Source: Peristeroidobacter soli (GTDB lineage Bacteria > Pseudomonadota > Gammaproteobacteria > Steroidobacterales > Steroidobacteraceae). From it: DNA of 64,000 nt. Positions 17,876 to 27,354 of this stretch are shown here, piece after piece; the first letter of the stretch is position 1, and the number at the start of each line of letters is the position of its first letter. A model generated the notes under the pieces. The model made no database searches. It worked only from the letters and a program-made list of their open reading frames with translations, and was not told the DNA's origin. The stretch covers positions 1-64,000 of the forward strand of contig NZ_ML142848.1 of NCBI RefSeq assembly GCF_004138485.1. The letters are read 5' to 3'. The position numbers and the translations under genes were made by a program.

Positions 17876-19280
17876 GCGATGACTCCAAACGGCGGACGTC
17901 GGTGATACAGCCCGCGATGGCGGCAGCGGCGGCCATCGCCGGACTCATGAGATGAGTGCGGCCGGCGCGTCCCTGTCGCCCTTCGAAATTGCGATTGGTC
18001 GTCGACGCGCAGCGCTCACCCGGTCGCAGTACGTCGTCGTTCATCGCAAGACACATGGAACATCCCGGCTGGCGCCATTCGAAACCGGCCGCGATCAATC
18101 GCGCGGCAATGCCCTCGGCCTCCGCCTGATCGCGAACCGCACCTGAACCCGGCACGATCATGGCGCGCACGCGCGGATCCACCTTGCGATCGCCGACGAT
18201 CTTGGCCACTTCACGCAAATCTTCAATCCGTGCGTTGGTGCACGAACCGATGAATACGCGATCGATCGCCAGTCCGTCCAGCGACGCGCCCGCCTCGAGT
18301 CCGATGTATCGAAGCGCGCGGGTTGCGGCCTCTCGCTGCTGCGGACTTCCGGCTCGAGCTGGATCGGGCACACGCTCGTCGATCGGAACGGATTGATCCG
18401 GACTGGTCCCCCAAGTCACGCGCGGCCCGACGTCACACGCATCGAACGAGAGCTCCACATCGAAGCGGGCATCATCGTCGGAGCGCAGTTTGCGCCACTG
18501 TTCGATGGCTCGTGGCAGATGCCGCTTCATATCAGGTGCGCGTGCCGACACGTATTCGATAGCTACGTCATCGGGCGCGATCAGCGCCCCGCGAGCGCCC
18601 GCCTCCACCGCCATATTGCAAATGGTCATTCTGGCTTCGACGGACAGCGCAGCAATGCCCTCACCCACAAACTCGACCACGTAACCCCGCGCGCCCTGCG
18701 CACCGATGTTCGCAATGATGTGCAGGACCAGATCCTTGGCCGTGCAGCCTACCGACAATCGCCCATCGACTCGAATGCGCATGTTGCTCGCGACTCGATG
18801 CACGAGCGTTTGCGTCGCAAGGACATGCTCCACTTCTGAAGTGCCGATGCCAAAGCCAAGCGCACCCAGCGCGCCATAGGTGGTCGTGTGACTGTCACCG
18901 CACAACACCACCATGCCGGGCCGGATCATGCCCAGTTCGGGCGCGATGACGTGCTCGATCCCCTGCAACGGATCGTTGGTATCGAACAGAGGAATGCCGT
19001 GGAGCTCACAATTGCGCGCCAGGTTGCTTGCTTGCAGCGCCGACGCGGGATCCACGATCACCCGATGTTTCAACGGATGGGTAGGAATGATGTGATCGAC
19101 CACCGCGACGTTCTGCCAGGGACGGCGCACCGGCAAGCCTCGCTGCCGCAGCCCGGCGAACGCTTGCGGACTGGTGTACTCGTTCATGAGGTGCAGGTCC
19201 GCATACAGCAGGACATGCTCTTCATCGAGCCGTTGCACGCAGTGACTGTCGACCAGCTTTTGGTACAAAGTTCTCGACAT
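17865..19280 (-). CDS. leuC: LeuC-type dehydratase large subunit, 4Fe-4S
   Basis: A 471-residue large subunit of the bacterial LeuC type. CGDSHTTTYGALGALGFGIGTSEVEHV lies near residue 125 and all three cluster cysteines are visible, in GSCTN and in GCSMC with the following LAMNDD. It should hold a [4Fe-4S] cluster and interconvert hydroxyacid isomers through an unsaturated intermediate. The ATG at 19280 follows the aldolase gene by 16 bases. The gene set downstream of a TonB receptor and beside CitMHS suggests use in carboxylic-acid catabolism rather than leucine synthesis. Confidence 0.9.
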   Translation of the reverse strand: MSRTLYQKLVDSHCVQRLDEEHVLLYADLHLMNEYTSPQAFAGLRQRGLPVRRPWQNVAVVDHIIPTHPLKHRVIVDPASALQASNLARNCELHGIPLFDTNDPLQGIEHVIAPELGMIRPGMVVLCGDSHTTTYGALGALGFGIGTSEVEHVLATQTLVHRVASNMRIRVDGRLSVGCTAKDLVLHIIANIGAQGARGYVVEFVGEGIAALSVEARMTICNMAVEAGARGALIAPDDVAIEYVSARAPDMKRHLPRAIEQWRKLRSDDDARFDVELSFDACDVGPRVTWGTSPDQSVPIDERVPDPARAGSPQQREAATRALRYIGLEAGASLDGLAIDRVFIGSCTNARIEDLREVAKIVGDRKVDPRVRAMIVPGSGAVRDQAEAEGIAARLIAAGFEWRQPGCSMCLAMNDDVLRPGERCASTTNRNFEGRQGRAGRTHLMSPAMAAAAAIAGCITDVRRLESSHVR

Positions 19281-19296
19281 GAGGATCGCGGCGCCG

Positions 19297-20070
19297 TCAG
19301 GTCGCGTAGGAAGGATCGATGCGATCCAGCATGCGAAGCAACCCGGGCCAGGCCAACAACCCGCCCAGCGATTTCGTCGCCACCGCAGCCTGCGCTTGCG
19401 CGCCCGCAATCATCTTCGCAGGGATCGGTGACAACGGAGTGCCGCCAGCCTGTGCGCGAACCTGGATGGTGCAGGCCGCTTCGAAGATATACATCGCGAG
19501 GAAGGCGTCGGCGATGGTCAGACCGACGGTCAACAAGCCATGATTGCGCAACATGAGGAACGTCTTATCGCCCAGATCGGCGACCAGACGCGGCTTCTCC
19601 TCGTCGTTCAACGCCACGCCTTCGTAGTCGTGATACGCCAGACTCGACAGAACGAACATCGACTGCTGCGAGATCGGCAGCACGCCATCGCGCTGAGCGG
19701 AGACCGCCACTCCGTTCAGACTGTGGACATGCAGGACGCATTTCGCGTCGTGACGCGCCGAATGCACCGCGGAGTGAATGACGAAGCCGGCGGGATTGAC
19801 CGGAAAGGGCGAGTCGTCGAGCTTCTCCCCGGATACGCCGATCTTGACCAGCGACGACGCGGTGACTTCGTCGAACATCATGCCGTACGGATTGATCAGG
19901 AACTGATTGTCGGTGCCCGGCACGCGCGCGGTGATGTGCGTGAACACCAGATCGCTCCAGCCGAAGCGCGCGACCAGCCGATAGCAGGCGGCGAGATCGA
20001 CTCGGGCCTGCCACTCCTCGGCGGACACGCGGTGCTGAACACTGGGAATCGACAGCTTGTTGGCACTCAT
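19297..20070 (-). CDS. Class II aldolase/adducin family protein
   Basis: A 257-residue cytoplasmic protein of the class II aldolase/adducin fold, usually Zn-dependent. The metal-site histidines are visible in LHVHSLNG (near residue 118) and LRNHGLL (near residue 180), and GWSDLVFTHITARVPG matches the N-terminal substrate loop. Families with this fold include L-fuculose-phosphate aldolase and decarboxylases acting on hydroxy/keto acids; the substrate is not evident. It sits between the LeuCD pair and a hydroxyacid dehydrogenase in one minus-strand operon. Confidence 0.85.
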   Translation of the reverse strand: MSANKLSIPSVQHRVSAEEWQARVDLAACYRLVARFGWSDLVFTHITARVPGTDNQFLINPYGMMFDEVTASSLVKIGVSGEKLDDSPFPVNPAGFVIHSAVHSARHDAKCVLHVHSLNGVAVSAQRDGVLPISQQSMFVLSSLAYHDYEGVALNDEEKPRLVADLGDKTFLMLRNHGLLTVGLTIADAFLAMYIFEAACTIQVRAQAGGTPLSPIPAKMIAGAQAQAAVATKSLGGLLAWPGLLRMLDRIDPSYAT

Positions 20071-20077
20071 GGACGAC

Positions 20078-21085
20078 TCACCGGGTAACTGTAGTTCGAC
20101 CGTCGGCAACGACACATTCCGACGGCGGATTCTCACCGTTCAGAACAGCAACGACACAGCGCGCGGCAATCATGTTGGTACGGTCCAGACCTTCCCGGGT
20201 CGACGCGCCGGAGTGCGGTTGCGCTATGACATTGGGCAGCGACGCGAGTTCCTGTGTCACGGACTGGTAACCGGAATCGGATTCGCTCATGAACACATCC
20301 AGGCCGGCCCCCGCCAGTCGCTGGTTCTGGAGCGCATTCAACAGATGCCGATCTTCGACCAGGCCGCCCCGCGCCGTGTTGATGACGAACGCGGTCGGCT
20401 TCATCGCGCGAATCGTCTCGTCGCGAATCAGAAAGCGGGTCTGTGGCGTGAGTGGCGCATGCAAGGTCAGGTAATCGCTCTGAGCTAGCACGGCATCGAG
20501 ATCCACATACTCGAAGCCGAGCCGAGCAGCGAGATCCGCATCCTCACGAGGTGCGTGAACCAGCACTTTGCACTCGAACGCGGCGAGACGTTTGACGACG
20601 CTCCGACCGATCCGGCCGAGACCGATGACCCCTACGGTCTTGCGATAGAGGTCCGTGCCCAGCGGAATAGCCCACGAGCCGCGAGCAATACCCGCCTGCC
20701 CTTCGCGGAACCGTCGACCCAACGCGAGCATCATTCCGATGGTTTGGTCGGCGACAGTGGCATCGTTACCGCCGGCAGCAATCGTCGCGACCCGTCCGAG
20801 ATCCCGAATCGCAGCGACATCCACCCGTTCGTAACCGACGCCTCGGCGCGAGACGATCTTCAACTGCGGCAACGCCAGGAGCAACTCGCGAGTCACACGC
20901 GCATGACCGACGATCCAACCCTTCGCGTCCTGCAACCAGTCTCGAAGCGTGGACTCCGGCACGTCGCCGTCCGCCTTACCGGCGGGCAGCTCGGCGATGA
21001 CCACATCGCAGCCGTTGTGACGAAGGTAATCGATGGTGGCTTCGTCGAAGAAGCGCTGAGTCACGACCACCTTGCGCGCGCTCAT
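20078..21085 (-). CDS. D-isomer-specific 2-hydroxyacid dehydrogenase
   Basis: A 335-residue NAD-dependent dehydrogenase of the phosphoglycerate-dehydrogenase fold. The Rossmann motif GVIGLGRIGRSV lies near residue 150. RRGVGYERVDVAA contains the substrate-binding segment, NTARGGLVE gives the catalytic Arg, and QPHSGASTREG supplies the conserved His. It would oxidise or reduce a D-2-hydroxyacid/2-ketoacid made by its neighbours. Its start overlaps the DUF4387 stop by four bases. It has no ACT domain, arguing against serine biosynthesis. Confidence 0.87.
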   Translation of the reverse strand: MSARKVVVTQRFFDEATIDYLRHNGCDVVIAELPAGKADGDVPESTLRDWLQDAKGWIVGHARVTRELLLALPQLKIVSRRGVGYERVDVAAIRDLGRVATIAAGGNDATVADQTIGMMLALGRRFREGQAGIARGSWAIPLGTDLYRKTVGVIGLGRIGRSVVKRLAAFECKVLVHAPREDADLAARLGFEYVDLDAVLAQSDYLTLHAPLTPQTRFLIRDETIRAMKPTAFVINTARGGLVEDRHLLNALQNQRLAGAGLDVFMSESDSGYQSVTQELASLPNVIAQPHSGASTREGLDRTNMIAARCVVAVLNGENPPSECVVADGRTTVTR

Positions 21086-21399
21086 GCCCTGTCGTCCAAC
21101 TCGACGTCCAGCAGTCGCACGAACTGTTGTCCGCAATGCATGTCGCGCTCGACCTCGCCGCCTTGCACGTTGGTGCGGGCGTACGAGATCTTCACCATGT
21201 GCAGCTTCGGCACCGGATAACGTTTGACCAGGCGCGGATCGGCGCCATACAGGCGCTGAAACAGCTCCGGACCCAGCACCGGCGACTCGCCATAACGCCT
21301 GAAGCTCGCGTCGCCGTCGAAGAACAGATCGATGGTGACCCAGAACGGCCCGGCGTTCTTGGAACGGATGTGATGACAAACCTGTCTGAGCGTGGTCAT
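21082..21399 (-). CDS. DUF4387 family protein
   Basis: A 105-residue protein recognised as DUF4387 from HHIRSKNAGPFWVTIDLFF, the YGADPRLVKRYPVP middle and the C-terminal HCGQQFVRLLDVEL. This family nearly always travels with AtuA/DUF1446 proteins and is sometimes fused to them, so it is probably the second subunit of an enzyme acting on an acyl or carboxylic substrate. It is coupled on both sides by four-base overlaps. Molecular activity is unknown. Confidence 0.82.
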   Translation of the reverse strand: MTTLRQVCHHIRSKNAGPFWVTIDLFFDGDASFRRYGESPVLGPELFQRLYGADPRLVKRYPVPKLHMVKISYARTNVQGGEVERDMHCGQQFVRLLDVELDDRA

Positions 21400-22805
21400 G
21401 GCGCGCGCTCCTGCCTGGACAGATCGAGCCATTCGGTGCGCACCAGCGCCTGGGGGTCGTCGACTTCGACCACATGATTCAATTTGAATTCGTACACGGG
21501 GCCGCGCTCGATGTCGGCCGGCGAGAACGCGAATCCGTAGCTCGGCAGCTCCTTGTCGAGCTCGATGGGAAAGTGAAAAAAATAGGGATTGCACGCCTTG
21601 GCGATCTGCGTGGCCATCTCCTGCGTATCGGCGGTGGCAACGAACAACACCCCGATCTCACGCGGTGCCGGCGTGCCCGCCGGCGGCTTATCGCCCGACA
21701 CTGCATTCCACCCGTACATGCGCAACGAGATATGAAAGTCGCCGGCGGCCGGACCGATGGTGTCCCTCGTGCGCCGATACAGCCATGCCAGCATCTTGTC
21801 GTGGAACTCATCGACGCGCGTCAGCACGTCGGGATCCTGAATACCGATCAACATGATCGTCTGGTAGCGACCGCGCCCCGCGCCTTCGAGCTTCATGGTG
21901 TACGGTTGCGGCTTCCACACCGATCCGGTGACGCGCACGGCGCGATGATCGATGGCCGTATAGTCGGCCTCGGTCACGTCGAGCGTGCCGCCTGGCTCGG
22001 TCAGCAGGAAAGGATTGCTGTTCTCGTACAGCATATGGGCCGAGACGCTGTGCGGGCTGCATTGATTCTCGAGCGACGGCGGCTCGACCTCGAACCCGTT
22101 GCGATCGATGCTGATCAGCACGCCCGCGCTGGCGAGACGATTCACTGCGCATTGACCGCCACACTCGGCCACCTTGGCGGCGTGCCATGCCGGACCGGGC
22201 GGCGCGCCTTTCCACAGCGCGTACGAAGCGATGACGGCAGTATCGGTCGTGCGTCCACCGATGATGATGTCCGCGCCCGCTTGCAACGCTGCGATGTAAG
22301 GTTCGGCGCCCATCACCGCGACGATGTGATCGCAGGAATCGATCGTCGCGTCATCCAGCGCGCCGAGCGGCGGCAACGCACGCACCTTTCCCAACGCATT
22401 GCGAGCCTTGAGCGTCGCCTTGTCGATCTCTGAATAAAGGATAGCGATGCGCGGCTTGATGCCCAACTCCGCGGCGACTTCGAGAGCGATCTCCTTGGTC
22501 CAATCGACGTTGGCATCGCCGCCCGCCTGGCCGGCACTGCCGATGATCAAGGGAATGCGCGCGTCCGACGCCGCCTTCATCAACACCGTCAGATCCCGCT
22601 TGACCGAGCCTCGATTGTTCTTAGAGATCCCCAGCGCGAGATACGCGGCGCCGCTATCGGTCGACCCCGCGTCGGTGGCAATCGCGTGCATGCCGCGAGC
22701 CATGGCATAGCGAATCTCTTCCTCGCGCGCCCCCGCACCCAGCGATCCCGTGGGCACGAGTATCCGGATCGGACCCGCAAACGTTTCTGTGGTCTCAATA
22801 CGCAT
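21396..22805 (-). CDS. AtuA-like (DUF1446) acyl/carboxylate catabolic protein
   Basis: A 469-residue DUF1446/AtuA-like protein. Recognised by ILVPTGSLGAGAREEEI at the N-terminus, AIATDAGSTDSG, GGRTTDTAVIASYALWKG and the C-terminal YEFKLNHVV. AtuA acts in acyclic terpene/citronellol degradation in pseudomonads, while other members occur with citrate-type transporters; the reaction is not established. It is coupled to DUF4387 and overlaps the TonB receptor stop by one base. In this locus it probably acts on the same imported acid as LeuCD and the aldolase. Confidence 0.82.
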   Translation of the reverse strand: MRIETTETFAGPIRILVPTGSLGAGAREEEIRYAMARGMHAIATDAGSTDSGAAYLALGISKNNRGSVKRDLTVLMKAASDARIPLIIGSAGQAGGDANVDWTKEIALEVAAELGIKPRIAILYSEIDKATLKARNALGKVRALPPLGALDDATIDSCDHIVAVMGAEPYIAALQAGADIIIGGRTTDTAVIASYALWKGAPPGPAWHAAKVAECGGQCAVNRLASAGVLISIDRNGFEVEPPSLENQCSPHSVSAHMLYENSNPFLLTEPGGTLDVTEADYTAIDHRAVRVTGSVWKPQPYTMKLEGAGRGRYQTIMLIGIQDPDVLTRVDEFHDKMLAWLYRRTRDTIGPAAGDFHISLRMYGWNAVSGDKPPAGTPAPREIGVLFVATADTQEMATQIAKACNPYFFHFPIELDKELPSYGFAFSPADIERGPVYEFKLNHVVEVDDPQALVRTEWLDLSRQERAP

Positions 22806-24961
22806 CAATAATTCCAATAGAAAGTTGCGCCGTAGGTGCGCGGCGGGTTGTAGGCACCGAAGTTGGCGCCGAGAAACACAGCCTGGAAGGTCCGCGTGAG
22901 CTCATCGGTCAGATTCTTGCCCCACACCGAGACTGCCCATTTGTCGTTGGCGCTCGTGTACACCATGCGAGCGTCCAGGAAGTGCGTCGGTTCGCGAAAC
23001 TCCGGCCCCACATTGGAGTTGTCGTCGAAGATCTTGCTCTCATAGCTGTAGTCGGCCGCGAAACCGAGTGTCGCGCCCTGAGACAACGTCCAGTCATACG
23101 CGGGCGATACGACGAGTTTGTGCTCCGGCGTGCGCGATACACGATTGCCCGCGTAGTTCACTCCGGGCTCCGGCGTGAACTTGTCGAAGGTCGCGTCGGT
23201 GTACGCATAGCTCAACGTCAGACGCGCGCCGTTGAACGGCCGCCAGCGCAGATAGGTTTCGTAACCTTTGATGGTCGCCTCGCCGGCGTTGTCCGTCACG
23301 ATGGCCAGATTGGGCAGCGTGCGGCGCGTCTGCAGGTCGGTGTAGTCCATCCAGAACACGGTGTTGTTCCACACCAGCGAGCCGCCCGCGAAGCTGCTCT
23401 TCTGACCGAGCTCGTACTGCGTGGCGTACTCGGGTTCGAAATCGTCGGCCGCATCGGCCGCCGAGGACGGGTTGTCCTGAAAGCCGCCGCTCTTGAAGCC
23501 GCGCGAAATCATCACGTACAGCAAATGATCGTCGACCGGCGTGAACGACGCGCCGACTCGATAGGTCAACGCGTCGTAACGCTTGCCCACGGTCACATCG
23601 AATCTTTCCTCGGCGCGCACGATGTCGGCGCCCGCCGTGTTGGAGACGCGATAGTCCTTGTCGTCTTGCGAGTAGCGCACGCCGCCCGTGATGGAGAATC
23701 GCTCGGACACGGGCATGCTCACGTCGCCGAACACAGCGTAGCTGTCGAGCGTGGCCCGCTGCGTGTAGGTCTCGTTGAGCGCGTTACCCGCGAGATCCAA
23801 CGCCAGGGTGTCGAGCCGGTCGGTCTCGCTGCCGAAGTTATAAAGACCCGCGACCCACGACACTCGCGAGCCCGCCAGCGAGCTGATCCGGAATTCATTG
23901 CTGTAGAAACTGCTCTGCTCGATATTGCCGCCGGCGATGTCGATGAAGTTGGTGGTCGGATTGCCACCGTCGAAGTCATAGGCCACGTCGTAGTCCAGAT
24001 CGCGATAGGACCCGAGGTAGATCAGCGTCGCGAACGAAGTGTCGTAGTCCACCTGGACGCGCACACCCCAGGTATCGCGGTTCTGATAGCCATCCGTCGA
24101 GCCCGCGGTATGGTCTCTGTCGCGGTCGACGGTCCAGAACATCGCTTCGTCGGCGTCTTGGTCGAGATCGAACACGTGCTGCGCCGGCCCGGTGGCGCGA
24201 TCCCGAGTGCCGTCGAGCGCCAGCGACAGACGCAGCTTGTCGTTGGGTTCGCCGAACAACTGGATTCGCGCACTGGAGGTGTCCTGGTCCTCGACGCGGT
24301 TGCCAGTGAAAGTGTTGCGAACGTAGCCGTCGTGCGTGCGCCAACTGCCGCTGGCACGTAACGCCGCCTTGCCATCGGCGAACGGTGCGTTCACGAAGCC
24401 GGCGCCATCGAGTCTTTGATAATTGCCGGCAGTGAATTCGGCGCCGGCATCGAACGAGGAAACATCGGGGCGGCGGCTGATCACATTGACGGCGCCGCCG
24501 ACCACATTACGACCGTAGAGCGTGCCTTGCGGTCCCTTCAATACTTCGATGCGCTCCACGTCGAAGGCATCGAAGGCCACGGCCGCGGGTCGGCCGAGAT
24601 AGATTTCATCCAGGAACACGGCGGCACTGGGATCGCCGGCAGCGCCGCGATCGTAGGAACCGATGCCACGAATGGCGAGCCGAGGTTGCGAGGCCGGATA
24701 AGCATCCATACTCAACCCCGGCGTGCGAGCGGCGACATCGCCGATCTGTTGCACGCGAGCCTGCCGGACCTGCTCCGCGTCCAGCACGGTCACTGTAATA
24801 GGAACGTCCTGCAGGCGTTCGCCACGCCGTTGGGCGGTGACCAGCACCTCTTCCAAGGCATTCGGCGAGTCGCTCGTCGACTGCGCCCGACTCGGACCCG
24901 CCACCGCAACCATCGCACCCGTCACTCCGCAAACCAGCAGTCCTCGGCCGATTGCACGCAT
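22805..24961 (-). CDS. TonB-dependent outer-membrane receptor
   Basis: A 718-residue receptor with a signal peptide (ending SRAQS) and a TonB-box-like EEVLVTAQRR. The plug domain contains RLAIRGIGSYDRG and VLKGPQGTLYGRNVVGGAVNVIS, and a 22-strand-type barrel ends ...YGATFYWNY with a terminal aromatic. There is no STN signalling domain. It heads the minus-strand catabolic operon (receptor, AtuA-like, DUF4387, dehydrogenase, aldolase, LeuCD) and probably imports the substrate. Its upstream region carries a REP-like palindrome and an AT-rich stretch that may hold the promoter and the GntR site. Confidence 0.9.
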   Translation of the reverse strand: MRAIGRGLLVCGVTGAMVAVAGPSRAQSTSDSPNALEEVLVTAQRRGERLQDVPITVTVLDAEQVRQARVQQIGDVAARTPGLSMDAYPASQPRLAIRGIGSYDRGAAGDPSAAVFLDEIYLGRPAAVAFDAFDVERIEVLKGPQGTLYGRNVVGGAVNVISRRPDVSSFDAGAEFTAGNYQRLDGAGFVNAPFADGKAALRASGSWRTHDGYVRNTFTGNRVEDQDTSSARIQLFGEPNDKLRLSLALDGTRDRATGPAQHVFDLDQDADEAMFWTVDRDRDHTAGSTDGYQNRDTWGVRVQVDYDTSFATLIYLGSYRDLDYDVAYDFDGGNPTTNFIDIAGGNIEQSSFYSNEFRISSLAGSRVSWVAGLYNFGSETDRLDTLALDLAGNALNETYTQRATLDSYAVFGDVSMPVSERFSITGGVRYSQDDKDYRVSNTAGADIVRAEERFDVTVGKRYDALTYRVGASFTPVDDHLLYVMISRGFKSGGFQDNPSSAADAADDFEPEYATQYELGQKSSFAGGSLVWNNTVFWMDYTDLQTRRTLPNLAIVTDNAGEATIKGYETYLRWRPFNGARLTLSYAYTDATFDKFTPEPGVNYAGNRVSRTPEHKLVVSPAYDWTLSQGATLGFAADYSYESKIFDDNSNVGPEFREPTHFLDARMVYTSANDKWAVSVWGKNLTDELTRTFQAVFLGANFGAYNPPRTYGATFYWNY

Positions 24962-25014
24962 ACCGCCCCCTGGGATTGCCCATAAAAGTCATTGTTCTAG
25001 TCCGCTCCGGAGTA

Positions 25015-25082
25015 AGAGGCCCTCAATCGCCGTACGGCTCGGAACGGATCGGTCCGAGCCGTACGGCGACTGAGGGCCTCCG
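25015..25082. repeat. REP-like inverted pair, locus A
   Basis: Two head-to-head copies of a REP-like unit, TCGCCGTACGGCTCGGA and its complement, are separated by nine bases and framed by AGGCCCTCA/TGAGGGCCT. They can form a stem of about 28 base pairs with one or two mismatches. The unit core GCCGTACGGC is itself a palindrome. The pair lies between the TonB receptor start and its likely promoter. The same unit recurs near 48016-48093 and 50127-50178. Confidence 0.8.
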
Positions 25083-25104
25083 AACGGGGCGGGATGGGGG
25101 GCAC

Positions 25105-25204
25105 GATACGGCGACAGGATTCAATCTGTCAATATTTTGGATGCAAAACTATTGTTCTTTGGATTTTATTCTTGACAACATTGGATTCGACGACGGAGCA
25201 TCTC
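25105..25204. promoter_or_regulatory. AT-rich candidate promoter/operator of the TonB receptor operon
   Basis: This 100-base stretch is far richer in A and T than its surroundings. It includes TTGACAAC and ATTGACAG words and the minus-strand arrangement TTGTCA, 17 bases, ACAATA. It lies upstream of the receptor gene and downstream of the GntR gene. It is the most likely place for the operon promoter and a FadR-type operator; no exact palindrome could be fixed. Confidence 0.35.
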
Positions 25205-25963
25205 TCAACGCAAAGTGGCGATGGCGTGCAGTCGGGTCTTGGTGGCCAGGACGTGCGCGGACATCAACCGCCCCGCCTCCTCGCCGTCACCGGCGCGAAT
25301 GGCCGCGAGCACGTGCTCGTGATCCGTTTGTGAAGCCCGGATGTGATCGGGGACCGTGGCGGAGAGTTGTCGATCCCGCTGGGGGACGTGGGCGGCGACG
25401 CTGGGACAGATGCGAGCCACGTCGCCCATCAGCGGATACACCAGCGTCATGCGGATGGAATTTCTCAGCACAGCATTGTGCGTGTTGAAGTGAATCGAGC
25501 GATGAAACAATCGATTGATGCCATACCATTCGAGCTCGATGGCCTCGGACCACTCGCCTCTATCGACAATGGCGCGCGATTGCCGGACCGCGGTGTCGAG
25601 CTTGTCCAGTTCCCTGTCGCTCCAGCCCCGCTCCACCGATTGCTGACACGCCAGCGCTTCGAGCGCGGCTCGCACGTCGATCGAATCGAACACATCGCGA
25701 ATGGTGACGGCGCGAACGGTGTAGCCGCGATTCATGCTGTAGCTCACCAGGCCTTCGGCCGAGAGCAACGCCAGCGCACTGCGCACCGGCGTGCGCGAGA
25801 CCTCCAGTTGTTCGGCCAGCGCCTCAGCGCGCAGCCGGGTGTCCGGCGCGATGTTTCCAGTCACGATCAATTCGCGCAGCTTGGACAGCACCGTGTGCGT
25901 CGCCATCTCGGCGTACTGGGGATCGGCCAACACGTCCGCGCTTTCATTCGTCTGCCCGACCAT
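25205..25963 (-). CDS. GntR-family (FadR-type) transcriptional regulator
   Basis: A 252-residue regulator. The winged helix-turn-helix is at about residues 17-85, with LRAEALAEQLEVSRTPVRSAL as the recognition part. An all-helical FCD ligand domain follows, with histidines in LFHRSIH and TDHEHVLAAI that normally bind a metal and a carboxylate effector. The start at 25963 has GGAGG ten bases upstream. It is divergent from the CitMHS gene, 30 bases away, and lies next to the receptor operon. It likely senses an organic acid and controls both. Confidence 0.88.
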   Translation of the reverse strand: MVGQTNESADVLADPQYAEMATHTVLSKLRELIVTGNIAPDTRLRAEALAEQLEVSRTPVRSALALLSAEGLVSYSMNRGYTVRAVTIRDVFDSIDVRAALEALACQQSVERGWSDRELDKLDTAVRQSRAIVDRGEWSEAIELEWYGINRLFHRSIHFNTHNAVLRNSIRMTLVYPLMGDVARICPSVAAHVPQRDRQLSATVPDHIRASQTDHEHVLAAIRAGDGEEAGRLMSAHVLATKTRLHAIATLR

Positions 25964-25993
25964 CGTCGTTACGTCCTCCAGGAAAACTAGCCC

Positions 25994-27346
25994 TTGAGCG
26001 CCACTCTGCTGCACCCGGCCGTGCTCGGCACGGCGATGGTCGTCACGTTCATGACGCTCATCATGACCAAACGCCTGTCCGCGATCGCGGCGCTGATCGC
26101 CGTGCCCATCGCGTTCGGCCTCATTGCCGGCGCGGGCGAGGGGCTCGGCGACATGATGTTGGAAGGCGTCGCACAGGTCACGCCCACCGCGTTGATGCTC
26201 TGCTTCGCCGTGCTGTACTTCGCCATTGTAATGGATGCCGGACTGTTTGATCCGCTGGTGCGCAAGGTCCTGGCGGTGGTCGGAGAAGATCCTCTGCGGA
26301 TCAGCATCGGCACCGCGGTGCTGGCCATGCTGGTCTCGCTCGACGGCGACGGCACGACCACGGCGCTGATCGTCATCACGGCGTTTCTGCCCGTGTATCG
26401 ACGGGTCGGCATGAATCCGCTGATCCTGGGCACGCTGCTGGCGTTGAGCAATTCGCTCATGAACTATTTGCCGTGGGGTGGCCCGTCGGCGCGAGCGGCA
26501 ACCGCGGTCCATGCCGATCTCAACGACGTGTTCCTGCCGCTGCTGCCGGCGATGGGCGTGGGACTCGGGGCCACGCTGTTCCTGGCATGGCGCTTCGGCC
26601 TGGCCGAAAGACGCAGGCTTGCGATCAGCCCTGTTGTCATCCAGAACGACCCTGCGCAAATACCTGTATTGCCCGCGTCAATGACGGATGAGAGCGCGCG
26701 CCGGCCTCGCCTGTTCTGGCTCAATCTCGTGCTTACGGTCGGACTGGTGCTCGGCATGCTGTTGAGTCTGGCTCCGTTGCCGGTGCTGATGATGGGCGCG
26801 TTCGCCGCCGCGATCACCGTGAACTACCCTCATCTGAAGGAACAAAAGCAGCGACTGGCCGCGCACTCCGAAAACGTCGTCAACGTCGTGGTGCTGATCT
26901 TCGCGGCGGGCGCCTTCACCGGCATCTTGAACGGCACCGGCATGACGGATGCGATGGCCAGGGCCGCGTTGTCCATCGTGCCCGCCAGCGTCGGCCCGCT
27001 GCTCGCGCCGATCACGGCCCTGGTCAGCATGCCGCTGACTTTCGTGATGTCGAACGATGCTTATTACTTCGGTGTCGTGCCCGTCATCGCGCAGACCGCC
27101 GCGATGTACGGCATCGAGCCCGAGGCGATTGCCCGCGCCTCGCTGATGGGGCAACCAGTGCACTCGTTGAGCCCATTGCTCGCGCCAATTTATCTGGTCT
27201 GCGGGCTGCTCAAAGTCGACGTGGCCGACGCCCAGAAATTCTCGTTGAAGTGGGCGGTGTTCATCGGCTTGATCACGCTGACTGCAGCCATCGTGACGGG
27301 CGCCATTCCACTCGCGGGTGATGGCGTCGCGCTGGCGCCGAAGTGA
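25994..27346 (+). CDS. CitMHS-family citrate/dicarboxylate transporter
   Basis: A 450-residue inner-membrane protein with about twelve hydrophobic spans. The SLDGDGTTTALIV motif near residue 118 and SNDAYYFGVVPVI near residue 355 are typical of CitMHS carriers, which import metal-citrate or related acids with protons. The start is the TTG at 25994, preceded by AGGAAA; no better ATG gives the first span. It is divergent from the GntR gene and overlaps the next gene by a few bases. It probably brings into the cytoplasm the acid that enters through the TonB receptor. Confidence 0.85.
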   Translation: MSATLLHPAVLGTAMVVTFMTLIMTKRLSAIAALIAVPIAFGLIAGAGEGLGDMMLEGVAQVTPTALMLCFAVLYFAIVMDAGLFDPLVRKVLAVVGEDPLRISIGTAVLAMLVSLDGDGTTTALIVITAFLPVYRRVGMNPLILGTLLALSNSLMNYLPWGGPSARAATAVHADLNDVFLPLLPAMGVGLGATLFLAWRFGLAERRRLAISPVVIQNDPAQIPVLPASMTDESARRPRLFWLNLVLTVGLVLGMLLSLAPLPVLMMGAFAAAITVNYPHLKEQKQRLAAHSENVVNVVVLIFAAGAFTGILNGTGMTDAMARAALSIVPASVGPLLAPITALVSMPLTFVMSNDAYYFGVVPVIAQTAAMYGIEPEAIARASLMGQPVHSLSPLLAPIYLVCGLLKVDVADAQKFSLKWAVFIGLITLTAAIVTGAIPLAGDGVALAPK

Positions 27347-27354
27347 CATTCGCG

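Noticed and set aside
17237-19280. Simple leucine-biosynthesis assignment for leuCD
   Set aside because: No leuA or leuB nearby; the pair is the tail of a receptor-aldolase-dehydrogenase operon. It is not excluded, only not preferred.
25964-26659. N-terminal extension of the GntR gene of over 200 codons
   Set aside because: It runs antisense through the CitMHS gene and is rich in His/Arg/Gln without structure. A good ribosome site at the internal ATG 25963 gives a normal-length regulator.
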